DNA of 64,000 bases from the NCBI RefSeq assembly GCF_001305855.1, contig NZ_LIXZ01000001.1:124001-188000 (forward strand). The letters run 5' to 3'. Below the pieces are notes generated by a model, which did no database searches, was not told the origin of the DNA, and saw only the letters and a program-made list of their open reading frames with translations. Below, in pieces: positions 42,320 through 51,151 of this stretch (positions within the stretch are counted from its first letter, which is position 1; every line of letters starts with the position of its first letter). A program made the translations under genes and the position numbers. The stretch comes from Rossellomorea vietnamensis. Lineage in GTDB: Bacteria; Bacillota; Bacilli; Bacillales; Bacillaceae_B.

Positions 42320-43096
42320 TCACTGAATATTTTTGTTCATTTGTTTGATTGCTGCTTTTTCCAGTCTTGATACTTGGGCTTGGGAGATGCCGATTTCGTC
42401 TGCGACTTCCATTTGGGTTTTTCCTTGAAAGAAGCGTTTGCTTATAATGAGTTTCTCACGATCATTTAATCGTCTCATTCCTTCTTGAAGGGCAATTTCT
42501 TCAATCCAGTGGAAATCGCGATTCTTTTCGTCGCTCAGTTGATCCATAACGAATATCGGATCTCCTCCATCATTATAGATGGGTTCAAAAAGCGAAACGG
42601 GGTCTTGTATGGCATCCAGTGCGAATACGATTTCTTCGTGAGATACATCAAGAACTTTGGCAATTTCTTCTGCCGTCGGCTCCTTGGATGTCTCCCCCAT
42701 TAATTTCTCCCTTACTTGCAGAGCTTTGTACGCAATATCCCGGAGTGAACGGGATACCCTTATTGGGTTATTGTCCCTCAAATAGCGACGGATTTCCCCA
42801 ATGATCATCGGAACCGCGTATGTAGAGAATCGAACGTTTTGACCCAAGTCAAAATTATCGATGGATTTCATTAATCCGATACACCCTACTTGAAATAAAT
42901 CATCAACATACTCACCACGGTTATTAAAGCGTTGAATTACACTTAAGACGAGGCGCAAATTTCCGTTGACCAGCTTTTCTCTAGCGGAGATATCACCTGC
43001 TTGCATTTCCTTGAATAAAATTCTCATTTCATCATTTTTGAGCACTGGCAATTTGGACGTATCCACACCACAAATCTCGACTTTATTACGTGTCAT
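42320..43096 (-). CDS. sigG: Late forespore sigma factor sigma-G
   Basis: A 258-residue sigma-70 family factor controlling late forespore genes (small acid-soluble proteins, germination). It is nearly identical to B. subtilis SigG in the N-terminus TRNKVEICGVDTSKLPVLKN, region 2 DDLFQVGCIGLMKSIDNFDL, FSTYAVPMIIGEIRRYLRDN, region 3 and the region 4 helix-turn-helix TQMEVADEIGISQAQVSRLE. The start ATG 43096 has GGAGGGGA upstream; a 24-residue extension is rejected. The C-terminus ends KNIQ, one residue shorter than the usual KNIHQ. Control is by a candidate sigma-F/G promoter. Confidence 0.97.
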   Translation of the reverse strand: MTRNKVEICGVDTSKLPVLKNDEMRILFKEMQAGDISAREKLVNGNLRLVLSVIQRFNNRGEYVDDLFQVGCIGLMKSIDNFDLGQNVRFSTYAVPMIIGEIRRYLRDNNPIRVSRSLRDIAYKALQVREKLMGETSKEPTAEEIAKVLDVSHEEIVFALDAIQDPVSLFEPIYNDGGDPIFVMDQLSDEKNRDFHWIEEIALQEGMRRLNDREKLIISKRFFQGKTQMEVADEIGISQAQVSRLEKAAIKQMNKNIQ

Positions 43097-43132
43097 TCTT
43101 TCCCCTCCTTGTAGGAGCTGCTGTACAAAATT

Positions 43133-43161
43133 CAGTATTTCCTTGAAGAGGAAAAATATGC
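43133..43161 (-). promoter_or_regulatory. Candidate sigma-F/sigma-G promoter of sigG
   Basis: Minus strand GCATA (43161-43157), 17-nt spacer and AATACTG (43139-43133), with a predicted start about 30 nt before the sigG ATG. The -35 matches the sigma-F/G pattern fully and the -10 at 5 of 7. B. subtilis sigG is likewise made from its own forespore promoter. Confidence 0.45.
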
Positions 43162-43253
43162 ATTTCATTGTGACAAGCAGTGGCGGGTACGTTCCGAATC
43201 CCTTACGATAACTGATTAAAATAGGCTAAAAATTTTTTCATTCTTGGCCACAT

Positions 43254-43290
43254 TAAAAAGCTGACCTTTTCAATTGAAAAAGTCAGCTTT
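43254..43290 (-). terminator. Terminator between sigE and sigG
   Basis: A hairpin AAAGCTGAC-n18-GTCAGCTTT with an inner TTTTCAATTGAAAA palindrome, running into TT on the minus strand, 5 bp after the sigE stop. It would limit read-through from the spoIIG operon into sigG. Confidence 0.8.
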
Positions 43291-43295
43291 ACATG

Positions 43296-44015
43296 TCAAA
43301 CCATTTTATTAAATTCCTTCTTCAATCGCTTAATAATCCTTTTTTCCAATCGGGAAATATAAGACTGGGAAATCCCAAGCATATCGGCTACGTCTTTCTG
43401 GGTTTTTTCCTCCTCCCCCATCAAACCGAAGCGAAGCTCCATAATTTGTTTCTCACGTTCTGAAAGCTGATGCAAGGCATTAAAGAGTAATTTTTTATCC
43501 ACTGTTGCTTCTAGGTCTTTTGTAATGATATCTTCATCCGTCCCAAGGACATCTGATAACAGCAATTCATTACCATCCCAATCGATATTAAGGGGTTCGT
43601 CAAATGAGACTTCTGAACGTATTTTGTTATTCCTTCTTAAATACATAAGAATTTCATTCTCTATACACCTTGACGCATAGGTCGCCAACTTGATTTTTTT
43701 CTCTGGATTGAAGGTGTTGACTGCTTTAATAAGGCCGATGGTGCCGATACTGATCAGATCTTCTATATTGATGCCTGTGTTTTCAAACTTCCGCGCTATA
43801 TATACAACCAGTCTTAAATTACGTTCTATCAATAAGGATCGTGCTGCCTTGTCACCTTTAGGCAATTTATTGAGGAGGACTTCTTCCTCTTCTTTTGTCA
43901 ACGGTGGAGGGAGGGCTTCACTACCACCTATGTAGTAAATTTCATCTGTCTTCAGGCCAAGCTTGATTAACAGTTTGTACCAATAATATAAAAATTTGAA
44001 TTTGAATTTTTTCAT
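43296..44015 (-). CDS. sigE: Mother-cell sigma factor sigma-E (pro-protein)
   Basis: A 239-residue pro-sigma-E. The N-terminal pro-sequence (residues 1-27, [20 protein letters not shown]) is membrane-binding and amphipathic; cleavage by SpoIIGA is expected just before [12 protein letters not shown], where the conserved mature start lies. Region 2 has [19 protein letters not shown] and [19 protein letters not shown]; region 4 has [20 protein letters not shown]. It is co-transcribed with spoIIGA. It governs the early mother-cell programme, including spoVD and spoVM. Confidence 0.97.
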   Translation of the reverse strand: MKKFKFKFLYYWYKLLIKLGLKTDEIYYIGGSEALPPPLTKEEEEVLLNKLPKGDKAARSLLIERNLRLVVYIARKFENTGINIEDLISIGTIGLIKAVNTFNPEKKIKLATYASRCIENEILMYLRRNNKIRSEVSFDEPLNIDWDGNELLLSDVLGTDEDIITKDLEATVDKKLLFNALHQLSEREKQIMELRFGLMGEEEKTQKDVADMLGISQSYISRLEKRIIKRLKKEFNKMV

Positions 44016-44068
44016 TGTTGCTCCCCCTTCTATTTCTTTGAATTGTGAGTATAGTAGTAATAATTGAT

Positions 44069-44995
44069 TTACGAAACGTTAAGCACAGGTTTTCTTGAAG
44101 CCATTTTCGGATGGATGATCGCCCCGAAATTCCCATCCGCCGATAAGGGTTCTTCTCTAAAGGCGACTAAGCCATTTGGTATGGTCCATTCCGCTTCATG
44201 ATCACTGAGTACCAATGAATCTGGCTTTATCGCTGCGAGAAGCTGACTGCTTCTTCCTACCGATTGTGCCGGGACGATACGCATCCTGTCAGACCAGCGG
44301 GTATCGATCTGTCTCTCACCTGAAAAAATTTCATCAACATCATGACAAAGTGCCTTCATCTCATCCGGAATCTCACCCTCGATTCCAGCAATGGATAGAA
44401 TCATGACGGGGTTTTTTGATATGGGATCCTGAAGTTGATTCCCACTGTCCACAAGACCGCTTACCGTACAATGGAAATCGTCAATCTGGATCCTGACTTT
44501 CAGGAGCTGATCATATTGGAGCTTCACATGTTCGATACTATCCACCCTCCCCTTAGAAAAATACCAGGCAAGGGGCAGGGCGAGCATCACAAACACCCAG
44601 CTTATCGGGTCACCAAATCCGCGTATGCTTGCAAGCAGCATGGATGATTCCCTGCTTGGATCGAAGCTGATAAAATAATGAGTCCCAATTAATATTCCAC
44701 CCGTAAAAAAGGTGACGAAATAAAACATAAGAAGATTTGATATATAATAGCGCAATCTTCTATAGCCAAAAGCTGAATACACCATGACGACGGAGAATAA
44801 TAACTTGACTAAGGGGTTTCCTGCAAAGTGAGCAATTGGTGAAAAGGCGAGGAGAATAATGACAGAGCCTATCAGACTTCCGATACCTATTCTCCAGAGG
44901 GCGTATTGTCTCTTTAAGATGATTCCTGTTAACCATAATAAGAAAAAGTCTACTAACAGATTCAACAACCAAATAACATCCAAGTATAAAGTCAA
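44069..44995 (-). CDS. spoIIGA: Sporulation sigma-E factor-processing peptidase SpoIIGA
   Basis: A 308-residue membrane aspartic protease that activates pro-sigma-E after a signal from the forespore (SpoIIR). Five or so TM segments occupy residues 1-155, starting [20 protein letters not shown]. The C-terminal retropepsin-like domain has the catalytic [20 protein letters not shown] and [10 protein letters not shown]. The start is a rare TTG at 44995, with AGGAGGG 7 nt upstream. It is followed by sigE after 53 bp. Confidence 0.95.
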   Translation of the reverse strand: MTLYLDVIWLLNLLVDFFLLWLTGIILKRQYALWRIGIGSLIGSVIILLAFSPIAHFAGNPLVKLLFSVVMVYSAFGYRRLRYYISNLLMFYFVTFFTGGILIGTHYFISFDPSRESSMLLASIRGFGDPISWVFVMLALPLAWYFSKGRVDSIEHVKLQYDQLLKVRIQIDDFHCTVSGLVDSGNQLQDPISKNPVMILSIAGIEGEIPDEMKALCHDVDEIFSGERQIDTRWSDRMRIVPAQSVGRSSQLLAAIKPDSLVLSDHEAEWTIPNGLVAFREEPLSADGNFGAIIHPKMASRKPVLNVS

Positions 44996-45058
44996 TCTCT
45001 ACCCTCCTTTTAACATCTCACAATTCGATTCTGTTAAAGACCGGAATGACTTATCAGA

Positions 45059-45091
45059 AGTATATCGTACATCCTTTTTAAAGGTTGTCAT
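45059..45091 (-). promoter_or_regulatory. spoIIG-type promoter with long spacer
   Basis: Minus-strand ATGACA (45091-45086), a 21-nt spacer and TATACT (45064-45059), about 60 nt before spoIIGA. The over-long spacer is a known hallmark of the Spo0A-P-activated spoIIG promoter. Possible degenerate 0A boxes (TTCCGAA, CTCCGAA) lie further upstream, but none matches exactly. Confidence 0.55.
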
Positions 45092-45220
45092 TTTTTGTAT
45101 GCTCCCATGGAAAAGTTTTCGGAGATATGAACGAAAAATGTCATTAAATATGTATGCATAAATACCACTAAAATATAGTTTTTTCGGAATGCATTTTTTA
45201 GTGCTGGGAAAAGAAAATCG

Positions 45221-45275
45221 AATAAAAATAAGAATCCCCCAAGGCATGAAGCCTTGGGGGATTCTTATTTTTATT
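45221..45275 (-). terminator. Terminator of the ftsA-ftsZ operon
   Basis: A perfect 25-bp stem with a 5-nt loop. GCCTTGGGGG and CCCCCAAGGC close it, with T/A-rich outer arms that supply the U-run in both directions. It starts 5 bp after the ftsZ stop and isolates ftsZ from the spoIIG promoter. Confidence 0.93.
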
Positions 45276-45280
45276 CAATA

Positions 45281-46444
45281 TTAACGACGACGGTTTCTAT
45301 TGCGAAGGAAGGTTGGAATGTCCAATGTTTCCTCAGCGCCTTGATTCGAGGAGGTTCTCACAGGCTCTTGCTGTTGAGGCTGCTCTTCACGTTTAGGCTG
45401 TTCACGTTTCACCGGTTGGCTTGGGTTAGCACTTTGATTTGGTTTCATTCCACCGAAAGTCGGTCGGGTTTGTTTAGGAGGTTGAATGACCTCTTCATTG
45501 AACCCGGTTGCAATGACGGTAACAATGATATCATCTTTTAAATCTTCGTTGATGACTGAACCAAAGATCATATTGACCTCTTGATCCGATGCAGAAGCTA
45601 CGATATCAGCAGCTTCCTGAACTTCGTAAAGGCTTAATGAAGTCCCACCAGTGATGTTCATCAGGACGCCTTGCGCCCCATCGATGGATGTCTCAAGCAG
45701 AGGACTTGAAACTGCCTTTTTCGCCGCTTCAGTTGCACGATTCTCCCCGGATGCTGCACCGATACCCATCAGGGCTGAACCTTTGTTAGACATGATCGTC
45801 TTAACATCTGCAAAGTCCAGGTTGATCAGACCAGGTGTAGCGATAAGATCCGAGATACCTTGTACACCTTGACGGAGAACATTATCAGCTTCACGGAAAG
45901 CTTCAAGCATCGGAGTACTCTTATCTACGATTTCCAGAAGGCGATCGTTTGGTATGACAATAAGCGTGTCCACGCCTTCTTTCATTGCTGCGATTCCACC
46001 GCTTGCCTGATTTGAACGCTTTCTGCCTTCAAATGTAAACGGTCTTGTCACGACACCGACAGTCAATGCGCCGATTTCGCGGGCAATTTGGGCAATAACC
46101 GGAGCTGCACCAGTACCGGTTCCCCCACCCATTCCGGCAGTGACAAAGACCATATCCGCTCCTCTAAGTGCCTCTTCAATCTGCTCTTTACTCTCTTCAG
46201 CAGCTTTTTTACCTACTTCAGGATTTGCGCCTGCTCCTAATCCCCTGGTTAATTTGCCACCGATTTGCATCTTTATTTCAGCTTTTGATAGATTCAAAGC
46301 CTGTGCATCTGTGTTTACAGCGATAAATTCAACACCTTGTACGCCGTGCTCGATCATGCGGTTTACGGCGTTGTTTCCTCCGCCACCGACACCAATAACT
46401 TTTATTGTTGCTAATGAATCTAAATTTGTATCAAACTCCAACAT
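45281..46444 (-). CDS. ftsZ: Cell-division GTPase FtsZ
   Basis: A 387-residue tubulin homologue that forms the Z-ring. [20 protein letters not shown], the tubulin signature [28 protein letters not shown] and the T7-loop [13 protein letters not shown] are intact. A Gln/Pro-rich linker (about 320-370) leads to the C-terminal peptide [14 protein letters not shown], the FtsA/SepF/EzrA-binding tail. The start ATG 46444 has AGGAGGA upstream and lies 41 bp after ftsA. It is the last gene in the cluster before the terminator. Confidence 0.98.
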   Translation of the reverse strand: MLEFDTNLDSLATIKVIGVGGGGNNAVNRMIEHGVQGVEFIAVNTDAQALNLSKAEIKMQIGGKLTRGLGAGANPEVGKKAAEESKEQIEEALRGADMVFVTAGMGGGTGTGAAPVIAQIAREIGALTVGVVTRPFTFEGRKRSNQASGGIAAMKEGVDTLIVIPNDRLLEIVDKSTPMLEAFREADNVLRQGVQGISDLIATPGLINLDFADVKTIMSNKGSALMGIGAASGENRATEAAKKAVSSPLLETSIDGAQGVLMNITGGTSLSLYEVQEAADIVASASDQEVNMIFGSVINEDLKDDIIVTVIATGFNEEVIQPPKQTRPTFGGMKPNQSANPSQPVKREQPKREEQPQQQEPVRTSSNQGAEETLDIPTFLRNRNRRR

Positions 46445-46485
46445 GACAAATCCTCCTAACTCGTCGAATCTATGGATTCCTTTAT

Positions 46486-47784
46486 TTATTCAAAGAAGTA
46501 TCCAAAGAACTTTTTCACTTTTGACATGGCCTTTTCATCTTCATGTTCTTCTTCTTTTACCTTTGCAGGCTTAGGCTTTTTATTCACAGGTTTTGATTGA
46601 CGCTTCTCAGCAGCCTCTACAGCCACTGGTTCCGCGCTTACAGATCTTCCTTGCAATCTAGCATTCTTTTGAGCGTATTTAATCAATCCAACTGCTGTCG
46701 TATACTGGGGTTCCCGTACACCAATATAATCAGGAATCGCCACACGTACACGATTTTGGAAAACGATTTGTGCTAATTCTAACACACCTGGAAGATTTGC
46801 TACACCACCAGTTAGAACATATCCACCTGGCAGGTCCCTGATTCCTAATCGTTTCAGCTCGTGGCTGATGAGGTCCAGGATCTCTTCAAGCCTTGCTTCT
46901 ATGATATCAGAAATTTCTAATTGATTAAATTGCTGATGTTGATCACTGCCAATAATTGGCACGCTGAACACTTCATCTTCTGACGCATGGTCATAAAATG
47001 CATGTCCATATTTTGTTTTGATTTTCTCTGCATCATCCGTTGATGTCCGTAGTCCAATCGACAGATCTTTCGTGATATGCTCCCCTCCTACGGGTAGCAC
47101 GGTTGTTGCCTTCAGGTGTCCCTGTTCGAAAACGGCTATCGTCGTAGAACCGCCACCTATGTCGATCAAGGCAGCTCCAAGGTTCTTTTCATCCTTTGAT
47201 AAAGCAACCGTACCTGCGGCCAGGGGCTGAAGGACGATGTCGACAATTTCAAGGCCGGCTTTTTCTACACAACGGAGAGTATTATGTAAAATCGTCTTAG
47301 ATCCCGTAATAATGGTGCCTTCCATTTCAAGTCGAACACCGATCATACCCCGGGGATCTGTAATCTCATCCAATCCATCAACGATGAACTGTCTTGGGAT
47401 TACATTGATGATTTCCCTTTCTGGAGGAATCGATACAACCTGCGCTGCATCCATTACTCTTAGAACGTCTTCATCGCCGATCTCCCTGTTGTCACTCGAC
47501 ACTGCCACCACACCATGACAGGATTGAAGTGACACATGGTTTCCTGTTATACCTACGATGACCTGGCTTATAGATAAACCGACCATCCTCTCAGCTTGTT
47601 CAACTGCCTTCTTGATTGTATGAACAGTTTCGTCTATATCTACGATGGAACCTTTTCTGATTCCTTCTGAGTTCACATTTCCTACACCGATTATGTTTAA
47701 GGAATCATTTGTCATTTCACCAATGATTACTTTCACTGTGGATGTACCGATGTCTAGGCTAACGTAAATTTCATTGCTGTTCAC
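46486..47784 (-). CDS. ftsA: Cell-division protein FtsA
   Basis: A 432-residue actin-like protein tethering FtsZ to the membrane. Phosphate-1 [16 protein letters not shown], phosphate-2 [18 protein letters not shown], adenosine motif [16 protein letters not shown], and the C-terminal amphipathic membrane-targeting helix [11 protein letters not shown] are present. The start is GTG 47784 with AAGGAGG 9 nt upstream. An AT-rich 115-bp region separates it from sbp and probably contains its promoters. Confidence 0.97.
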   Translation of the reverse strand: MNSNEIYVSLDIGTSTVKVIIGEMTNDSLNIIGVGNVNSEGIRKGSIVDIDETVHTIKKAVEQAERMVGLSISQVIVGITGNHVSLQSCHGVVAVSSDNREIGDEDVLRVMDAAQVVSIPPEREIINVIPRQFIVDGLDEITDPRGMIGVRLEMEGTIITGSKTILHNTLRCVEKAGLEIVDIVLQPLAAGTVALSKDEKNLGAALIDIGGGSTTIAVFEQGHLKATTVLPVGGEHITKDLSIGLRTSTDDAEKIKTKYGHAFYDHASEDEVFSVPIIGSDQHQQFNQLEISDIIEARLEEILDLISHELKRLGIRDLPGGYVLTGGVANLPGVLELAQIVFQNRVRVAIPDYIGVREPQYTTAVGLIKYAQKNARLQGRSVSAEPVAVEAAEKRQSKPVNKKPKPAKVKEEEHEDEKAMSKVKKFFGYFFE

Positions 47785-47899
47785 TCTATGGCACCTCCTT
47801 AAAGAATGTTTATTTGGAACAACAATCCTAGAAAAACATTATTCTAAGTATATCTTAATATGATATTCGTCGTAACAAAAACGATTCCCTTTTAAAATT

Positions 47900-48262
47900 C
47901 TAATTTTTTTCTCTTTTTTCTTGATTATTTGACCAATTGCTAATCATTATTCTTCTAATCACTGCTATGTTTTGGAATAATCTTACCCCAAAAGCAAAAA
48001 CAGCCGCCAAATATAAGTCTACACCAAGATGTACGCCCAGAAAAGCTAAACTTGCTGCTAGTAAAATATTGAAAAAGAATCCAGAAACAAAGACCTTGTC
48101 ATCATAAATATTTTGGAGGTGGGCACGAATACCGCCAAATAATGTATCCAATGCGGCGAGAACCGCAATCGATAGATAATTTGAATACTCTTCTGGAATT
48201 CTAATATCTGTCAGGAGCCCGAGGACGACCCCTACTAGCAACCCTAGAACGGGAAGCCACAT
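47900..48262 (-). CDS. sbp: Small basic membrane protein Sbp
   Basis: A 120-residue DUF1290 protein with three TM helices (about 3-18, 60-75, 80-95) and GGIRAHLQNIYDDKVFVSGF between them, as in the small basic protein beside ftsA. The function is unknown; its constant place between ylxX and ftsA suggests a division or envelope role. It starts 1 bp after ylxX. Confidence 0.93.
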   Translation of the reverse strand: MWLPVLGLLVGVVLGLLTDIRIPEEYSNYLSIAVLAALDTLFGGIRAHLQNIYDDKVFVSGFFFNILLAASLAFLGVHLGVDLYLAAVFAFGVRLFQNIAVIRRIMISNWSNNQEKREKN

Positions 48263-48263
48263 A

Positions 48264-48992
48264 TTATTCGTTCCCTCCTCTTTCCTTAACCGGTTCCATA
48301 AAACGGATCCGGATCGTATCTTTATATTCTGGAACTGTGAGCTTTTCTAAAGGCTTGGAAATACTGACCCGGAGGTTATCGATAAAAAAGTCTTCAACAG
48401 ATCTTGAAACCTGCATGCGGTTATACAGGTCCTGGGCTGCCTTTACATCCTTGGTCAACACTCTCACTTCAAACGGTATTCTTTTTATTGAATTACCGTC
48501 CACCTTCGTTTCTCCATTAATATCCCGGATAACTGAGGTATTGATCAGTCGATGCCCGTCAATCGCGATATCGACTGCATCATATTGATTCAGTTCATTT
48601 ACAAGCCTCTCCAAAAGTTCCGGCGAGACGTTCTGAACTTTTTCACCCAGGAGGATTTCCTCCATTGATGGCTCGATCGTGAGGATAAGACCCGGACCCG
48701 TTTTTTCTGTGAGCCCCATTTCAGTCTTCAATTCCTCTAACGTTTGCTTTAATGCCTGCTCGGGGCTTGATTGCTGCTCGGTCTTGTATTGTTCCAGCTT
48801 CGCTTCTACAGAACGCGTTTCTGATAAAAGGTTAGAGTTGACTTCCTTTTCTTTCAGAAGCGCTTCCCTCAATTCCCAGATATCTCTGGTATCCCGGACA
48901 ACTGGCTCCTTGACAGTCTGGAACTGAATGGCAATCATAAACCCGATGATGACCGTAATGACGGTAAAGCTGATTTTAAGTTTGTTGTCCAT
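48264..48992 (-). CDS. ylxX: DUF881 membrane protein YlxX
   Basis: A 242-residue protein with one N-terminal TM (about 7-25), a coiled coil (about 40-90, ALLKEKEVNSNLLSETRSVE), and a DUF881 extracellular domain with MGLTEKTGPGLILTIEPS, AVDIAIDGHRLINTSVIRDI and KDVKAAQDLYNRMQVSRSVE. It is a paralogue of ylxW next to it, so the pair is an old tandem duplication. The function is unknown, though the DivIB/FtsL-like layout fits the division cluster. Confidence 0.9.
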   Translation of the reverse strand: MDNKLKISFTVITVIIGFMIAIQFQTVKEPVVRDTRDIWELREALLKEKEVNSNLLSETRSVEAKLEQYKTEQQSSPEQALKQTLEELKTEMGLTEKTGPGLILTIEPSMEEILLGEKVQNVSPELLERLVNELNQYDAVDIAIDGHRLINTSVIRDINGETKVDGNSIKRIPFEVRVLTKDVKAAQDLYNRMQVSRSVEDFFIDNLRVSISKPLEKLTVPEYKDTIRIRFMEPVKERGGNE

Positions 48993-49055
48993 TTATTGCA
49001 CCTTACTTTCGGGACCTGACCCTCGCCTGTATCGATTATTTCAATGGGAGCAGGC

Positions 49056-49766
49056 TCATGATTCGCCAATGGTGGGTTCGAGGATGACCGAATTTTCTTT
49101 TTTCATCTCAAATATGATATTTTCATTCACCAACTGATCCTTCACCCCTCCTGTGATATTCATGGCGGAGGACAACACTTCCGGATCTCCGATTGCCGTA
49201 ATTTTGAACGGGGCAGGGTACTCGATGCCATCAATCTGGATGACCGGACCGTTACACAGTATGTATGAATCATGCTTAAGTCTTTGTCCGTTGATGGCAA
49301 CCGCAGAGGCACCTGCTATATATAATTCATTAATCACCTTAAAGACATGGTGTTCATGGACAATATAATTATTTGCGTTTTCTTCCTCCGGGTCATATTT
49401 CTCATCGGACAACGTGACCGTTACCCCCGGGCCCTTCACTTTCGTTTTACCTAAGTACATACGGTACTTCTCAGCATCCTCTGCCAGGTTGAAATAAATT
49501 TGCTTTTCTTTGGAGAATTCCTTCTCCATATTGCCGACCTTCTCCTGTTTCTCATAAAGTTTTTCCTGCAGACGATTATTCTTCTGCTGGTACTCGAGGA
49601 TTTGATCTCTTAACGTTTCTTCCTGTTTCCACTGCCCGTTTGTCCGGCTCCCGAGCTCTTTTTGTTCTGTATTGGCCAGACTGAATGAAAAAGCAAGGAT
49701 GAAACCCAAAACCAGACATACAAGAGAGAGGACCACGTGCTTACCTCTCACCTTCATCCTCTTCAT
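49056..49766 (-). CDS. ylxW: DUF881 membrane protein YlxW
   Basis: A 236-residue paralogue of ylxX: one TM (about 8-28), a long coiled coil (about 40-95) and the DUF881 domain with KVKGPGVTVTLSDEK, INELYIAGASAVAINGQRLK and PAPFKITAIGDPEVLSSAMN. I chose ATG 49766, which has GGAAGGTG upstream and overlaps divIB by 26 bp; a GTG at 49778 has a weaker ribosome site. It is followed by ylxX after 63 bp. The function is unknown. Confidence 0.87.
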   Translation of the reverse strand: MKRMKVRGKHVVLSLVCLVLGFILAFSFSLANTEQKELGSRTNGQWKQEETLRDQILEYQQKNNRLQEKLYEKQEKVGNMEKEFSKEKQIYFNLAEDAEKYRMYLGKTKVKGPGVTVTLSDEKYDPEEENANNYIVHEHHVFKVINELYIAGASAVAINGQRLKHDSYILCNGPVIQIDGIEYPAPFKITAIGDPEVLSSAMNITGGVKDQLVNENIIFEMKKENSVILEPTIGES

Positions 49767-50526
49767 TCGTTTGTTCACCTTCCGTTTCGTATGCTCTGAA
49801 ATAAGAACCGACCTCTAAGTCAATGACCCCTTTTACTGAAGGGTCCAATTGGCTGACGATCGAAGGATAATGCACCATCTTTTCTGAGAAGCTTCGAATG
49901 GTTGCACTCACTTCGAACCCATCATTCATAAATAGCGTCAAGTGATATTTGTCTGTTTTCTTCGGAACCAGGTTGATCTCTGAGATGAGATGCTGCACTT
50001 CTTTCGGAAGTTCTTCTAATTCGTTCACCATTTTGACCAGGACCTTGTCCTCTTCGAATCCCCTCAATAAAGGTGCATCCACAGGAATCGATCCGGTCCC
50101 TTTATCCAAGACCTTCCCATTTTCCAAAATGACAAAAAATTTATTCCCTTTTGAGAGATACGCTTTCTTATCAAATTCTTGAACCGTTATTTCGAATGAA
50201 TTCGGAAAGGATAATTTCACTTTCGCATCCTTTACTTCAGGAAGCTTCTTTAATTGCTCGACCGTTTTCTCTTTGCTTACACTCCATACATTCATACCTT
50301 TGTCAATTCCACTTTTTTGAAGAACCGTCTTATTTGATATAAGTTCATTCCCGTGAACGGACACTGTGTTTACATGACTCAAAGGCGATTGAAAGTATAC
50401 AACCGACAGTATCATCAGAAAGAATAAAGAAAGTAAAAACAGGAGCCTGCGGTTTGCTTTCTTTTTTCGGTGTTGTTTTAGTTTAGGAATACGATCTTCA
50501 AGGGAAACAACATTTTCTTTTTTCAT
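49741..50526 (-). CDS. divIB: Cell-division protein DivIB (FtsQ family)
   Basis: A 261-residue bitopic divisome protein that stabilises FtsL and PBP2B. It has a basic cytoplasmic N-terminus (KQHRKKKANRR), one TM (about 29-47), a POTRA domain (INTVSVHGNELIS-like start at VNTVSVHGNELIS) and the FtsQ beta domain. An acidic disordered tail follows. In B. subtilis it follows murB; here it follows a non-coding gap. The start ATG 50526 has AGGAGA upstream. Confidence 0.95.
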   Translation of the reverse strand: MKKENVVSLEDRIPKLKQHRKKKANRRLLFLLSLFFLMILSVVYFQSPLSHVNTVSVHGNELISNKTVLQKSGIDKGMNVWSVSKEKTVEQLKKLPEVKDAKVKLSFPNSFEITVQEFDKKAYLSKGNKFFVILENGKVLDKGTGSIPVDAPLLRGFEEDKVLVKMVNELEELPKEVQHLISEINLVPKKTDKYHLTLFMNDGFEVSATIRSFSEKMVHYPSIVSQLDPSVKGVIDLEVGSYFRAYETEGEQTNEEDEGER

Positions 50527-51151
50527 TTCGTTCTCCTCAATTTCACTTTGAATTCATTATGTCATGAGTGAGTTGAACTCGTCATGTCTTATAATGAAAG
50601 TACTCTTTACATTGGGATACCTTCTATTCTATACGAAGGAATAACATGTTAAAAGAGGAACAGAACGTTATTTTCTGCCATATGCCTTTTTGAAGGCAAA
50701 AAAAATGAGTGATGCAGGGTTAATGGCCTATTTTTGGAGAATTGACCTACTGTCACCCTATGATGGATTGTCCATACCGCTTTTCGTATATGTACTTTCA
50801 TTCACTTTCCAAAAGAATGGCCATCCTATGTATTTCACTCTTGAACCCTATTTTAAACAACAATTGATGCATTATGAATGCATGTCATTGAATTGTAAAA
50901 GTTTTGGTTAACAAAAGTAACAAACTCTCCTTTATTTTGAAAAGGTATGATAAAAATGAATTACGTATATGTAATTTATTGTAACATCGAAAACGCAAAT
51001 ATCCTATCCTTATTTCATATAACAGAAGGTTTTTCTTGGTTTTATTTCAAAAAAAAAGAGACCGACTGAGAAAATGGGAAGAAGTGGTGAGATCCTTGTT
51101 CACCATTCTCTTCCTGCCATTTTTCTTATGTCAATCTCTTATTATGAATCA
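50527..51151 (-). other. Gene-free gap where murG and murB are expected
   Basis: A 625-bp AT-rich interval between spoVE and divIB with no supportable gene. A 73-codon plus-strand frame (50690-50911) lacks a ribosome site and any recognisable family. I see no residue of MurG or MurB motifs. It contains the spoVE terminator hairpin, a near-palindrome ATTACATATACGTAAT (50962-50977) and an AAAGGAGAG followed by a 12-codon TTG frame. Promoters for divIB-ylxW-ylxX-sbp are presumably here, but I could not locate a convincing one. Confidence 0.75.
51070..51124 (-). terminator. Probable terminator of spoVE
   Basis: An imperfect long hairpin (AAAATGG, GAAGAA, GTGGTGA pairing with TCACCAT, TCTCTTCC, CCATTTT), ending about 27 bp after the spoVE stop. 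T-runs exist on both strands, with a T9 run a further 9 nt downstream on the minus strand. Confidence 0.55.

Noticed and set aside
42052-42348. A 98-codon plus-strand frame across repeat copy 2
   Set aside because: It overlaps the sigG end, a terminator and the repeat; no ribosome site.
47785-47899. Promoters for ftsA in the AT-rich gap after sbp
   Set aside because: A TATACT is present but no -35 box lies at an acceptable spacing (the best is about 20 nt); too weak to list.
50690-50911. A 73-codon plus-strand open frame in the spoVE-divIB gap
   Set aside because: No convincing ribosome site, no recognisable domain, and opposite in direction to all neighbours. It is best read as chance.
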